DNA from: CAZEMR01 sp964513465
GTDB lineage: Bacteria; Bacteroidota; Ignavibacteria; Kapaibacteriales; UBA2268
Assembly: GCA_964513465.1 (NCBI GenBank)
Contig: CAZEMR010000014.1
Span: 1 to 54,627 of the forward strand
Reading direction: 5' to 3'
Length of the DNA stretch: 54,627 bases
The position numbers were made by a program, and so were the translations under genes. A model generated the notes under the pieces. That model saw only the letters and a program-made list of their open reading frames with translations, searched no databases and was not told the DNA's origin. Positions within the stretch are counted from its first letter, which is position 1; every line of letters starts with the position of its first letter. Below, piece after piece: positions 35,175 through 44,772 of the stretch.

Positions 35175-35247
35175 GCGAAAGTAGCTCAGTTGGTAGAGCA
35201 CAACCTTGCCAAGGTTGGGGTCGCGAGTTCGAGTCTCGTCTTTCGCT
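35175..35247 (+). tRNA. tRNA-Gly (anticodon GCC)
   Basis: The acceptor stem GCGAAAG / CTTTCGC, the D arm with AGTTGGTA, the anticodon arm CAACC-TTGCCAA-GGTTG and a T arm with TTCGAGT form a complete 73-base cloverleaf. The anticodon GCC reads GGC and GGT. The 3' CCA is not encoded. Confidence 0.97.
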
Positions 35248-35283
35248 CGACGATTTTTGATCGTCTCTTCCTCTTTATGCTGC

Positions 35284-35325
35284 ATGCCTTGCCGTCAAGT
35301 CCCCCCGATGGCGAGGCATTTATTT
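35284..35325 (+). terminator. Terminator after tRNA-Gly
   Basis: ATGCCTTGCC pairs with GGCGAGGCAT (one G-T) around a 16-base loop, followed by a weak T-rich tail TTATTTG. The following stretch to 35557 is AT-rich and non-coding; no promoter to the Bacteroidota consensus was found in it. Confidence 0.6.
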
Positions 35326-35557
35326 GTATAAAGGGGCCGCTTTGAAATATCATTTATTAAAATATAATTTATATTCTCCGTCTTAATCCGAAAGGGCTTC
35401 CTTTTATCGTATTTTCATACTTAGTTCATAATCTATACTAAAGCTTATTGTAACTTGCTACCACAATATGTGTTATTTAAAGAGCGTTATTAATGGTAAA
35501 TAATTTACCTCGGTAATTCTCATATGTGGTTTCCCAATTTTATTCTGGTATGAAAAT

Positions 35558-38500
35558 ATGATATATTCCTTCCGGGCAAATCTCAGAATCATCCTTGCTG
35601 CCATTTTGCTGGCGATTACATCTGTTTTTTCCGCAACCGCAGGCAGTGATATCCGCGTGATTTCGTCGTCTGCCAGTTCGCTTGTGGTCGAATTCACCCC
35701 GCGGATTTCGGATGACCCGCTATCGGATATTTATGGCAATGATCTCGATATTCCTTATATATATGGCGCTTATACCGAAGCAGGCGAAAGCTTTTCGCTC
35801 ACGGTCGGCGATGCGATTGCGGTGCCTTCCCCCGCAGGTTTCTCGATTAAAAATATTGAAATCGAGGAAGAATTATCCGGCACAGCCGATGCGCCCGCGC
35901 CCGATCTCCTCGGAATGCCGGGCGATGATTTCGCTGGCTATAAATCCGTAGCGAAGGCCGCCGAGCTGGAATATGCCGGCATCGCGAGAAATATATATAT
36001 CGCAAACCTGAAATTCCGTCCGGTCAGATATCTTCCTGACCAGAATAAATTCTCAATTGCTAAAAAAATTCGCATCGAAATTGCATTCGATGCCGCGCCG
36101 CGATCCACCAAAAGCGATGTCCGCGACGCATTTTCATTTCCCGTGCTAAATCCGGATATGGCTGCTCGCTGGACTATCGGCCGCGGCGACCGCACGATGA
36201 AACCGGCTCCGGAATCGCTCACGGAGCTTTCCGACGGCCAGTGGCTGAAGGTCGAGGTAAAAGACGAGGGCATTTATAAAATCGACGCAGGTATGCTCAC
36301 TTCGGCAGGAGCGGTTATATCGGCCCAGGACGTCTCCACAATCAAAATTTTCGGCAAGGGCGGCCGCGAATTACCCGAATTGCCCAACCGGGCACTCGAT
36401 AACGATATGAACGAACAGCCGATTGTTGTCCGCACAAAATCGGACGGCTCGCTGGATTATATCCTGTTCTATGGCGCGCCGACCCGCGGATTCTTCCACG
36501 TCGGGCGCTTCGAGAGATATATAAATCATTACAGCGAAACCAATACATATATGCTCACCTGGGGCGGCCGCGAAGGACTCCGCGCCGAAGCCGCCGCACA
36601 CGAAGGCGCCGTCGATAATCCCGCGCCTGCGACCTATGTCCACCGCATGTTTTACGAAGAAGAGCTGCGCAATGCATTCAGCTATGGTTCGGGCCGCACC
36701 TGGTTCGGACGTTCGCTGTTCAGCGCGCCCTTTGTGAACAAGCTGCATAATCTCGATCGCAGCGGCGAGGTAAATTATGTGATCTATGTGGCGCATCGCA
36801 GCGACAAGCGTGGCTGGTTCGAATTCCACGAAGATACGAAATCGCTTGCCACGACCTATCTCAGCGGAATTGATCTGAATAATTATAAAGACGCATACCG
36901 CGCGCGCCAGGCCGTAAGCCTGCCTGCCGCTGAAATAGCCGCCGATGGCCGCAGCGTTTTGAAGCTGGATTACAATTCCGAATCACCCTCGGGAATTGGC
37001 TTTCTGGATTATTACGAAATACATTATCCCCGGTCGTTTGTTCCAATCGAAAACGAAATCGGCTTTTTCAGCGATCCGGATAAATCCGGACTGAGCGAAT
37101 TCACCATAAATGAATTCAGCGGCGAAGAAATCATCGGATTCGACGTAACCGATCCCGGCCGGCCGGAGCTGCTGGCTAATCGCTCGATAGTGGGCGGGAT
37201 GTTTACATTCCGCGCCGAAGTCGAGGAAGACATGCCGCACAGATTCTTTGTGGCGTCGAATTTCCGCAAGCCCACGCTGCGCAAGGCCGAAATGGCCAAT
37301 CTTCGCGGCGAATTCGCTAATACCGATGTGATTGTCATAACCCATCCGGATTTATATAATTCGGCGACTGAATTCAAAAACTACCGTATTGCCAATAGCG
37401 AGCTCAGCGTATCGGTCGTGCGCACCGATCATATATATAATGAATTCGCAGGCGGTATGCCCGACCTCACAGCTATTCGTGATTTTATAGCTTTTGCGGT
37501 CGAGCACTGGAATAATCCCCCGGAGTATATCGTGCTCTGGGGCGATGGTCATTTTGATTATAAAAATATTACTTCGGATGCGACTAATTTCATTCCGCCA
37601 TACGAAACGCTGAACGAAGATATCGGGATTTATTCCCAGATGAATTCATATAATATCGAAGATTATATCGCGCGAATAATCGGCAACGATCTGACGGTCG
37701 ATATCCGATTCGGCCGTATGCCGGTTACTTCGGATGCCATGGGCAGATGGTTGGTCGAGAAAATCGATCATTACGAAAATAAATCAAACATTGATCTATG
37801 GCGCACACGAATTACGCTCGTTGCTGATGACGGCATCACCAAAAATAACGACACCGACCACCAGACTCATACTACTGATTCGGAGGAACTGGCCAGGGAT
37901 CATGTCGAAAATGATTTTCTCCAGAATAAAATATATATTGTCGAATATCCGACCGAGAACGTCCCCGACGGACGCCGCAAGCCCCGCGCCCGCGAAGACC
38001 TGATATCTTCGGTCAACACACGCGGCGCCCTGATTCTGAGCTGGATTGGCCATGGCAATCCGCGCGTGTGGTCGCACGAGGAAATATTCGACCGCGGCAT
38101 CAGCATTCCGCAGATGACCAATCTTGATAAATTATTCTTTACGACTGCGGCCACCTGCGACTTCGGGCGATTCGATCATCCTGATGTGCAGTGCGGCGCC
38201 GAGGAGCTGGTCAACAGCCAGGCCGGCGGCTCGATCGGCGTATTTTCCGCGTCTCGGCTGGTGACCTCGATCAGCAATATGTTTATAACAACGTCATTCT
38301 ATGATTGCATGTTTACTCGCGATTCGGTTACCGGCAAATATCCGCGGCTGGGCGATGTTATGTATTATACGAAAATCAAAAATAACGGCAGCGGCAACGA
38401 CGAAAAATTCTTTCTGCTCGGCGATCCGACCATGCGCCTTTTGATACCCGAAAACGTAATCGCTATCGATTCGATCAATGGCATCAGCGTGGCCGACTCC

Positions 38501-39529
38501 GAAGAGCCGCTCGAGCTAAAGGGGCTATCCGAAGTCGTGATCTCTGGCCGTGTGCTCGATCCGATGGGTAATGCACTCGATGCCACATTCGACGGCACCG
38601 CGCTGATTACGATGCTCGACGGAGACGAGCCGATTTCCGTAGTCGATCCCAAAGGCGATGAATTTAAATATGTCAAATTCGGAAGCGCGCTGAACCGCAC
38701 CTCGACCACGGTGGCTGACGGCCGATTCACTGCTTCGTTCATTATCCCGAAGGACATCAGCTTCAGCGAGGCGGCAGGACGTCTGTTCGCATATGCGTTC
38801 ACCGAAAACGGACGCTACGCAAAGGGAAGCTGCCGCAATTTTGTGGTCAACGGAGTCGACCCGACATCCGTATCCGACGATAAAGGCCCGGAAATCGAAA
38901 TATTTATGGATTCGCGCGAATTCCGACCCGGCGACGTCGTCCGCGAAGACCCGATGCTGATAGTCGATCTGTTCGACGAGAGCGGCATCAACTCCACCGG
39001 CCGCGGAATAGGCCACAAGATCGAGGCATGGATTGACGACGCTCCTACGCCGATCGACCTGACCGATAAATTCAATCTCTCGCTCTACGACCCGCGCAAC
39101 GGCTGGGTCGAGGAAATCCTGTTCAATATCGAACCCGGCATCCACACAATCAAAGTGCGCGCATGGGATGTATTCAATAATTATTCTACCGCCGAGACAT
39201 ATTTTCGCGTGGCGCCCGAAAATTCGCTCAGCATTGCAAATATCGACTGCTACCCGAATCCGTTCGAAAACGCCACGACCGTTCGGTTCCGGCATAATAT
39301 CGCGCCGCCGCTCGAAGTCGATTTATATATATATAATTACCTTGGCGAGCAAATCCGCCGCATCGAGGGCAACGTCGGTACGGCACTTTTGTCGGAGATC
39401 GAATGGGACGGCCTGGACAGCCAGGGACGCCGCGTCGGCCCGGGCACCTATCTGCTCCGCGTGCGCGCGCAGTCGCTCAGCGGAGGCGGATTCGCCGAAG
39501 CGGGAACTTTGTCAGTTACCGTAAAATAA
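35558..39529 (+). CDS. porU: T9SS C-terminal signal peptidase PorU (gingipain-like, C25)
   Basis: A 1323-residue protein with a signal peptide (about residues 1-28). Family C25 signatures follow: TDVIVITHPDLYNSA (about 588), then IGHGNPRVW with catalytic H832 and TAATCDFGRFDH with catalytic C867. LLGDPTMRLL and an Ig-like region come after. The C-terminus, CYPNPFENATTVRF to a terminal strand, is a T9SS-type (FlgD-like) domain. PorU removes C-terminal signals from T9SS cargo at the cell surface and attaches them to lipopolysaccharide. The pair of C25 sortase and PorV immediately downstream supports this over a secreted gingipain. No ribosome site is strong. Confidence 0.9.
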   Translation: MIYSFRANLRIILAAILLAITSVFSATAGSDIRVISSSASSLVVEFTPRISDDPLSDIYGNDLDIPYIYGAYTEAGESFSLTVGDAIAVPSPAGFSIKNIEIEEELSGTADAPAPDLLGMPGDDFAGYKSVAKAAELEYAGIARNIYIANLKFRPVRYLPDQNKFSIAKKIRIEIAFDAAPRSTKSDVRDAFSFPVLNPDMAARWTIGRGDRTMKPAPESLTELSDGQWLKVEVKDEGIYKIDAGMLTSAGAVISAQDVSTIKIFGKGGRELPELPNRALDNDMNEQPIVVRTKSDGSLDYILFYGAPTRGFFHVGRFERYINHYSETNTYMLTWGGREGLRAEAAAHEGAVDNPAPATYVHRMFYEEELRNAFSYGSGRTWFGRSLFSAPFVNKLHNLDRSGEVNYVIYVAHRSDKRGWFEFHEDTKSLATTYLSGIDLNNYKDAYRARQAVSLPAAEIAADGRSVLKLDYNSESPSGIGFLDYYEIHYPRSFVPIENEIGFFSDPDKSGLSEFTINEFSGEEIIGFDVTDPGRPELLANRSIVGGMFTFRAEVEEDMPHRFFVASNFRKPTLRKAEMANLRGEFANTDVIVITHPDLYNSATEFKNYRIANSELSVSVVRTDHIYNEFAGGMPDLTAIRDFIAFAVEHWNNPPEYIVLWGDGHFDYKNITSDATNFIPPYETLNEDIGIYSQMNSYNIEDYIARIIGNDLTVDIRFGRMPVTSDAMGRWLVEKIDHYENKSNIDLWRTRITLVADDGITKNNDTDHQTHTTDSEELARDHVENDFLQNKIYIVEYPTENVPDGRRKPRAREDLISSVNTRGALILSWIGHGNPRVWSHEEIFDRGISIPQMTNLDKLFFTTAATCDFGRFDHPDVQCGAEELVNSQAGGSIGVFSASRLVTSISNMFITTSFYDCMFTRDSVTGKYPRLGDVMYYTKIKNNGSGNDEKFFLLGDPTMRLLIPENVIAIDSINGISVADSEEPLELKGLSEVVISGRVLDPMGNALDATFDGTALITMLDGDEPISVVDPKGDEFKYVKFGSALNRTSTTVADGRFTASFIIPKDISFSEAAGRLFAYAFTENGRYAKGSCRNFVVNGVDPTSVSDDKGPEIEIFMDSREFRPGDVVREDPMLIVDLFDESGINSTGRGIGHKIEAWIDDAPTPIDLTDKFNLSLYDPRNGWVEEILFNIEPGIHTIKVRAWDVFNNYSTAETYFRVAPENSLSIANIDCYPNPFENATTVRFRHNIAPPLEVDLYIYNYLGEQIRRIEGNVGTALLSEIEWDGLDSQGRRVGPGTYLLRVRAQSLSGGGFAEAGTLSVTVK

Positions 39530-39674
39530 TATGATAATTCAAAAATTTATATTAATTTCATAAATTGAACGTTAACACAAAATGAGAAAATCTGCAAACT
39601 GGTATAATTTTAGCTTGCATAAATCCGAAAACAAGAACAAAAACTTTTTTAAATGCATTGGAGGTAATATAATA

Positions 39675-40811
39675 ATGAAAGCAATTCGCAAAACGGCGCT
39701 GCTTATATTAAGTGGGATAATGATGATTGCGGGACAACAGGCCTATGCTCAGGGCGGCGGCTCCGCAGTACCGTTTTTGCTGATTTCGCCGGATGCCCGC
39801 GCCAGCGGGATGGGCGAAGTCGGAACAGCTATTGCCGACGACATCAACGCCATCTACTGGAATCCCGGCGGTCTGGCGTTCCATGATTATATCGACATCA
39901 GCAGCCAGTATGCCGACGAACCCGAACTGGTGCCTTATCGCCAGGTTGCTCTTTCATTTTCGAAATGGCTTCCCCAGTTCAACGCCGATCTGTTCTATAG
40001 CTATGGCACAATCGGCCAGTATTTCGAAGACCTCGACGGCACTCTTGCATTCAATTTCATATTCATGAATCTCGGCGAGTTTACCCGTACGGCCTCCGAC
40101 GGAACTGTGCTGGGCAAATTTATCTCGAACGAATTCTCGGTCGGTATCTCATACGGTACTATCGTCGCGCCCGACCTCGGAGTCGGATTTCAGCTGCGCT
40201 ATATCCAGTCCAATCTGACCCCGACATCGTCGGTCAGCCAGCAGGATGCAGGAACCGGCGTCAGCGGCGGCTTCGATCTGGGTATCCTCTGGAAACCCCA
40301 GCGACTGAATGTGCTCGGCCTCGATATGGGAGACCGATTCTCGCTGGGCGCCAACCTGCAGAATATCGGCCCGAAAATGACATATATCAACGAATCCGAT
40401 CCGCTGCCCACAACGCTTCGGCTCGGAACGGCAATCACACTGCTGCGCGACGAATTCAACGACCTGAAATTCGCGCTCGATTTCTCGAAGCTTCTGGTCA
40501 ACCGCACGATCGACCCGACGGACTCGACCCGCTCGATATCCGATCCGTTGCCGAAATCGCTCATCACCGGCTGGGATAACCCCGGCGCCGAGCTGGCATT
40601 CGGCCTCGAATACTGGTATGAGTACATCGTTGCCCTTCGCGCCGGTTACTTCACCGAGCCTTCGATTGCTGGCAACCGCAAATACTGGAACTTCGGCGCC
40701 GGAGTCCGCTACGACATCTTCCGGCTCGACTTCAGCTTTATCAATCCGATCGAAGAGAACCACCCGCTGGCCAACACCATGCGTTTCTCGCTTCTCGTCG
40801 ACTGGAAATAA
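39675..40811 (+). CDS. porV: T9SS outer-membrane protein PorV
   Basis: A 378-residue beta-barrel protein of the FadL-like fold. After a signal peptide (residues 1-25, ending YAQG) comes the family signature PFLLISPDARASGMGE, then GTAIADDINAIYWNPGG. PorV forms a complex with PorU and moves cargo from the translocon to the attachment machinery. The ATG was placed after GGAGGTAATAT; frame-open codons upstream do not fit the family. It lies 145 bases after porU and ends with a strong terminator. Confidence 0.93.
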   Translation: MKAIRKTALLILSGIMMIAGQQAYAQGGGSAVPFLLISPDARASGMGEVGTAIADDINAIYWNPGGLAFHDYIDISSQYADEPELVPYRQVALSFSKWLPQFNADLFYSYGTIGQYFEDLDGTLAFNFIFMNLGEFTRTASDGTVLGKFISNEFSVGISYGTIVAPDLGVGFQLRYIQSNLTPTSSVSQQDAGTGVSGGFDLGILWKPQRLNVLGLDMGDRFSLGANLQNIGPKMTYINESDPLPTTLRLGTAITLLRDEFNDLKFALDFSKLLVNRTIDPTDSTRSISDPLPKSLITGWDNPGAELAFGLEYWYEYIVALRAGYFTEPSIAGNRKYWNFGAGVRYDIFRLDFSFINPIEENHPLANTMRFSLLVDWK

Positions 40812-40830
40812 GCTAATTCATAAATGATTT

Positions 40831-40869
40831 AAGCCGCCTGTCCCGAATCGGAGAGGCGGCTTTTTTTTA
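40831..40869 (+). terminator. Terminator after porV
   Basis: AAGCCGCCT pairs with AGGCGGCTT around a 14-base loop, then a run of T. It also stands between convergent porV and the M19 gene. Confidence 0.9.
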
Positions 40870-40888
40870 TTGGTTAAATATATATAAA

Positions 40889-41788
40889 TCAGGGGAGAGT
40901 GCGCATAGTGAAATCATGGAAATTGCGGAACATAATCTTCTCGATTACTTTATTATCCAGCAGCATATCCCGTTCGAGAGATTTGCGGATGTCGGAATAA
41001 TATTCACAATTGCTCAATATATTCGGCCTCACGCCGTCGAGATCGCCCCCGAATCCGATAATATCCACGGCACCGAGCTCGAGTAAATGCTCTACATGGT
41101 GCAGAAAATGATTAATCGCGGGGGAATGATTATTGCCCAGAAGATCCTCGCAAAAATTGAGACCAATGAATCCGCCACGCCGCCTGATCTCGAGTATCTG
41201 TTCGTCGCATAAATTCCGCGGATGATCGAATACCGAACGGCTGTTCGAATGCGACGCCAAAAATGGACGCCCTGCAATCGAGGCGAGGTCATCGAATCCG
41301 TCGTCGTTCAGATGCGAAACGTCGATGATTATGCCGAGGTGTTCCATTTCGGCGACAACTTCGCGGCCGAAAGCGGTCAGCCCGCCTCGGTTTTCGATTC
41401 CGTCGGCCAGATAATTGCGGTGGTTCCATGTAAGCGAAATCATCCGCACGCCGAGGTGATAGAAAGCATGTAAATTCTCGATATTATTAATAATTGGCGA
41501 GGCGCCCTCGAGCGCGAGTATGATGTTGACCTTAGAGTCGTCATAATCCGCCGCTTTAAGCATCGTCGAGGCCTTGCGCGGCATCTGGCGGTAGTAATTG
41601 CCCAGATTGGTCACGGCATAGCGCAGGGCAGAATCGCCGGAATAATTTTCGCGGGTGCAGATAGCCATCGCCTGAATCCGCCCGCCGGCATTATAGAATC
41701 GGTCGATATTCCATGCCGCATCGAAATGCTGGAACGGATCGTCCGGATATGTCGTCAGAGTAAGGCAATGTGAATCTGCCAGAAACAT
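40889..41788 (-). CDS. Membrane dipeptidase (M19)
   Basis: A 299-residue zinc dipeptidase of the renal-dipeptidase family, which splits L-D and other dipeptides. The metal motif is ADSHCLTL at the N-terminus (the usual form is DGHNDL), with ALEGA (bridging Glu), IDVSHLND (His), LASHSNSR (His) and GFGGDLDGV (Asp) following in order. The N-terminal metal site is unusual because DxH is present but neighbours differ, so activity on standard dipeptides is not certain. No signal peptide is evident, which is uncommon for M19. It is convergent with porV and starts 143 bases from the divergent DUF3108 gene. Confidence 0.85.
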   Translation of the reverse strand: MFLADSHCLTLTTYPDDPFQHFDAAWNIDRFYNAGGRIQAMAICTRENYSGDSALRYAVTNLGNYYRQMPRKASTMLKAADYDDSKVNIILALEGASPIINNIENLHAFYHLGVRMISLTWNHRNYLADGIENRGGLTAFGREVVAEMEHLGIIIDVSHLNDDGFDDLASIAGRPFLASHSNSRSVFDHPRNLCDEQILEIRRRGGFIGLNFCEDLLGNNHSPAINHFLHHVEHLLELGAVDIIGFGGDLDGVRPNILSNCEYYSDIRKSLERDMLLDNKVIEKIMFRNFHDFTMRTLP

Positions 41789-41931
41789 CTTATTTTAGCG
41801 AATTTGACCAAAAAATTAGGAAATTTTGATAATTAAAGATTTGAAAATATAAATTTAATAAATAAATCAACACTTTGGCAAATGAAGGCACGTCTTTTTG
41901 TAAAATATCTTCAATAAATAAAATAGATATT

Positions 41932-42768
41932 ATGCGCCACCACCTGAAAATTTTCCTCGCGGGATTGCTATTTATTTATTATTTCAATCCATTAGCTCTA
42001 ATTTCCGAAGAATCCGGCAATAATAAAAGCAGTAGTTCTACTGAATCCCAAAATTTTCGCTATGTGCCAAATAATGCATATGGTTTCGGCGAAAAGCTCA
42101 ATTATAAAGTCGGGTATAAATTCATTACAGCGGGCACAGGATATTTCCATATCAAGCCCGACCCCGTCCATACTAACGGCCGCAAATGCTATGATGTTCA
42201 GTTCCAGGTGAAATCTCTCGAAAGCCTCGAGTGGATATATAAAGTGCGCGATTCGTACAGTACACTGCTCGACGTTGACGGCATATTCCCGTGGAAATTC
42301 GAGCAGCATATCCGCGAGGGTAATTATCGCCGCGATTTTGTTGCTAAATTCGACCAGGTGCGCCACAAGGCGATTACCAAAGACTCGGTTTACGACGTGC
42401 CGCCATACGTGCACGACATCGTATCGGCCTTCTACTACGTACGTACGCTCGATCTGGGCGGAATGCCCAAGGATACGATCTTTTACCTTCAGAATTTCTT
42501 CGACGATTCGACATACACCCTCGGCGTGCGCATTCTCGGCAAGCAAACAGTCGAGGTCGAGGCAGGCAAATTCCGCTGCACTGTGATCGAGCCGCTCGTG
42601 GTCAAGGGCGGCCTCTTCCAGAGCGAGGGCCGGATAATAATCTGGATGACCGACGACGCCCGGAAAATTCCGGTCAAGGTATCGACAAAAGTAGTCATCG
42701 GCTATGTATCGGCCGAGCTGACCCACTACAGCGGCACCCGCGGTTCCATCGACGCCAAAATAGAGTAG
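41932..42768 (+). CDS. DUF3108 protein
   Basis: A 278-residue exported protein with a signal peptide (residues 1-22). The domain is recognised by YGFGEKLNYKVGYKFITAG near residue 45, then SLLEWIYKVRDSYST-type sequence and GIFPWKFEQHIREGNYRRDF. DUF3108 proteins are periplasmic or outer-membrane-associated in Bacteroidota and have no settled function. The ATG at the signal peptide is chosen over upstream in-frame codons. The methyltransferase gene follows after 27 bases. Confidence 0.85.
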   Translation: MRHHLKIFLAGLLFIYYFNPLALISEESGNNKSSSSTESQNFRYVPNNAYGFGEKLNYKVGYKFITAGTGYFHIKPDPVHTNGRKCYDVQFQVKSLESLEWIYKVRDSYSTLLDVDGIFPWKFEQHIREGNYRRDFVAKFDQVRHKAITKDSVYDVPPYVHDIVSAFYYVRTLDLGGMPKDTIFYLQNFFDDSTYTLGVRILGKQTVEVEAGKFRCTVIEPLVVKGGLFQSEGRIIIWMTDDARKIPVKVSTKVVIGYVSAELTHYSGTRGSIDAKIE

Positions 42769-42795
42769 ATTTATATATTGAACCATATTTGAATA

Positions 42796-44100
42796 ATGAA
42801 AACTATACATAAAATCATAAACGGTGACAGCCGACGAATGGATCTGATCGAAGATGAATCCGTTCATCTGGTGATTACATCGCCGCCCTATTGGCAGCTT
42901 AAGGATTACGATTCGACCGATCAAATCGGATATAATGATTCCTATGAGACATATATAAATAATCTGAATCTGGTTTGGAGCCAGTGCCATCGCGTGCTTC
43001 ACAAGGGATGCCGAATGTGCATCAATATTGGCGACCAGTTCGCACGCTCGGTATATTACGGCAGATATAAAGTAATACCGATCAGAACGGAAATCATCAA
43101 ATTCTGCGAGTCGATCGGTTTCGATTACATGGGCGCGATTATCTGGCAGAAAAAAACCACCACAAATACTACCGGCGGCGCATCGCTTATGGGAAGCTAT
43201 CCCACACCACGAAACGGAATTATCTCAATAGATTATGAATTCATTCTGATTTTTAAAAAATTGGGTGATGCTCCGAAGCCCACTGCCGAAATGAAAGAGC
43301 AATCAAAACTATCCAAAGATGAATGGAAGGAATATTTCTCGGGTCACTGGAATTTCGCCGGAGCTCGGCAGGATGGTCATATCGCAATGTTTCCCGAAGA
43401 GCTCCCAGCCCGATTGATCAAAATGTTTGCATTCGCCGGAGAAACCGTGCTCGACCCGTTCATGGGCAGCGGCACTACTGCACTGGCCGCCAAAAAGCTC
43501 GATCGAAATTCGATTGGATATGAAATTAACCCTGAATTCATAAGTATTGTCAAGGATAAACTCGGTATAAATCAACCGGATATGCATGGCACGGAATACG
43601 AATTTCTCAAAGACGAATCCACGGTTGATTACGAAAAAAGAATTGCCGGCCATCCATATGTATTCATTGACCCGCATAAACTGGATAAACAGACCGACCC
43701 GAAAAAGCTCGGTTTCGGATCGAAAATAACTGGCCGCGAAAAATCCGAAAAGGAATTCTATACGATTCGCGAAATAATAAGTCCGGAGCTTATAAGATTA
43801 AGCTCCGGTGCAGTTGTGAAATTACTCGGGGTCAAATCGAAAGATTCAGCGATTGAGGAAGCCCGGGTATTCATCAGAAATAAAACAAAAGGGCAAAGGG
43901 TTTATATCAAATTCGACAAAACAAAATATGACGAAGATAATAATTTGCTTGCTTATTTATATCTGAAAAATAAGACATTTATAAATGCACACCTGATCAA
44001 ACATGGGCTGGCGCTGCCTGATAAATCAATGGATTATAAATACAAACAAAAATTCATGGAGCTGAGTAATTTGAACTGCAGAGCATTAGAAATGCAATAA
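42796..44100 (+). CDS. DNA methyltransferase fused to an SNase-like domain
   Basis: 434 residues. The N-terminal half is a beta-class DNA methyltransferase: motif IV TSPPYW (residues 28-33, the form usual in N4-cytosine enzymes) precedes the SAM motif I LDPFMGSGTTALAA (about 218-231). The C-terminal part, from about 335, is like the staphylococcal-nuclease fold (IRLSSGAVVKLLGV and LLAYLYLKNKTFINAHLIKHGLAL), but the usual catalytic Arg and Glu positions are not conserved (GVKSKD and NNLL in place of GIDTPE and YGR), so it probably binds rather than cuts DNA. No restriction endonuclease is nearby, so it is an orphan enzyme. The coding sequence, above all its second half, is more AT-rich than its neighbours, as if acquired. 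Confidence 0.82.
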   Translation: MKTIHKIINGDSRRMDLIEDESVHLVITSPPYWQLKDYDSTDQIGYNDSYETYINNLNLVWSQCHRVLHKGCRMCINIGDQFARSVYYGRYKVIPIRTEIIKFCESIGFDYMGAIIWQKKTTTNTTGGASLMGSYPTPRNGIISIDYEFILIFKKLGDAPKPTAEMKEQSKLSKDEWKEYFSGHWNFAGARQDGHIAMFPEELPARLIKMFAFAGETVLDPFMGSGTTALAAKKLDRNSIGYEINPEFISIVKDKLGINQPDMHGTEYEFLKDESTVDYEKRIAGHPYVFIDPHKLDKQTDPKKLGFGSKITGREKSEKEFYTIREIISPELIRLSSGAVVKLLGVKSKDSAIEEARVFIRNKTKGQRVYIKFDKTKYDEDNNLLAYLYLKNKTFINAHLIKHGLALPDKSMDYKYKQKFMELSNLNCRALEMQ

Positions 44101-44148
44101 TAATATACAAGAAATTGACAGACTTAAATAAATCATAATGATTGAATC

Positions 44149-44772
44149 ATGAAACATCTGGTAATATTATTCATTCTGGGGTTATTAATCCCCTTTGACG
44201 GCAATGCCGCCGATATCGACAAGGGCGAGGCCTACGCGAAGCTGAGCGAAAAATATGCGGCGCCCAAGACCCTGCTCGTGGAATTCCGCATTCCCGATAT
44301 GAATGCACGCGGCAAGCTGATAGCCAGGCGGGGCAATAAATATCGCCTCTCGATTGCCGGACAGACCGTCGTCAGCGATGGCGAAACGATCTGGAACTAC
44401 ATCGCCGCGGATAAAAACGTAATGATAAGCAATTTCGAGGAGGGCGAGGGCGCTTTTTCGCTCGAGCAGTTCTTCTTTGAGATTATCGAGAATTTCGAAC
44501 CTACGGGACTTTACAGATATACCGCCTCGGGTAAGCCGAATTCGTATAAGCTGAAGCTCGAGCCGCCACGCAATCAGCCAAATGAGCAGGGTATCCGCTC
44601 GATCGATCTATTTTTTGATATGAATAACTACACCATCTCCGCAATTGCGGTTTATACCTCGACTGAGAGCTATAACTGGGAGATCGATTCTATCCGGATT
44701 AACGAGCCGGTGCCCGACAGCACTTTCGAGTTCGAGCCGCCCGAGGGCGCAGAGGTTATCGATCTGCGCTGA
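44149..44772 (+). CDS. lolA: Outer-membrane lipoprotein carrier LolA-like protein
   Basis: A 207-residue periplasmic protein with a signal peptide (residues 1-20, ending GNAA). The fold shows as KTLLVEFRIPDMNARGKLIARRGNKYRLS followed by TVVSDGETIWNYIA, the LolA/LolB-type pattern; LolA carries lipoproteins from the inner to the outer membrane. It could be a LolA-related DUF protein, since the family is diverse. It ends exactly where the convergent racemase-like gene begins. Confidence 0.82.
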   Translation: MKHLVILFILGLLIPFDGNAADIDKGEAYAKLSEKYAAPKTLLVEFRIPDMNARGKLIARRGNKYRLSIAGQTVVSDGETIWNYIAADKNVMISNFEEGEGAFSLEQFFFEIIENFEPTGLYRYTASGKPNSYKLKLEPPRNQPNEQGIRSIDLFFDMNNYTISAIAVYTSTESYNWEIDSIRINEPVPDSTFEFEPPEGAEVIDLR

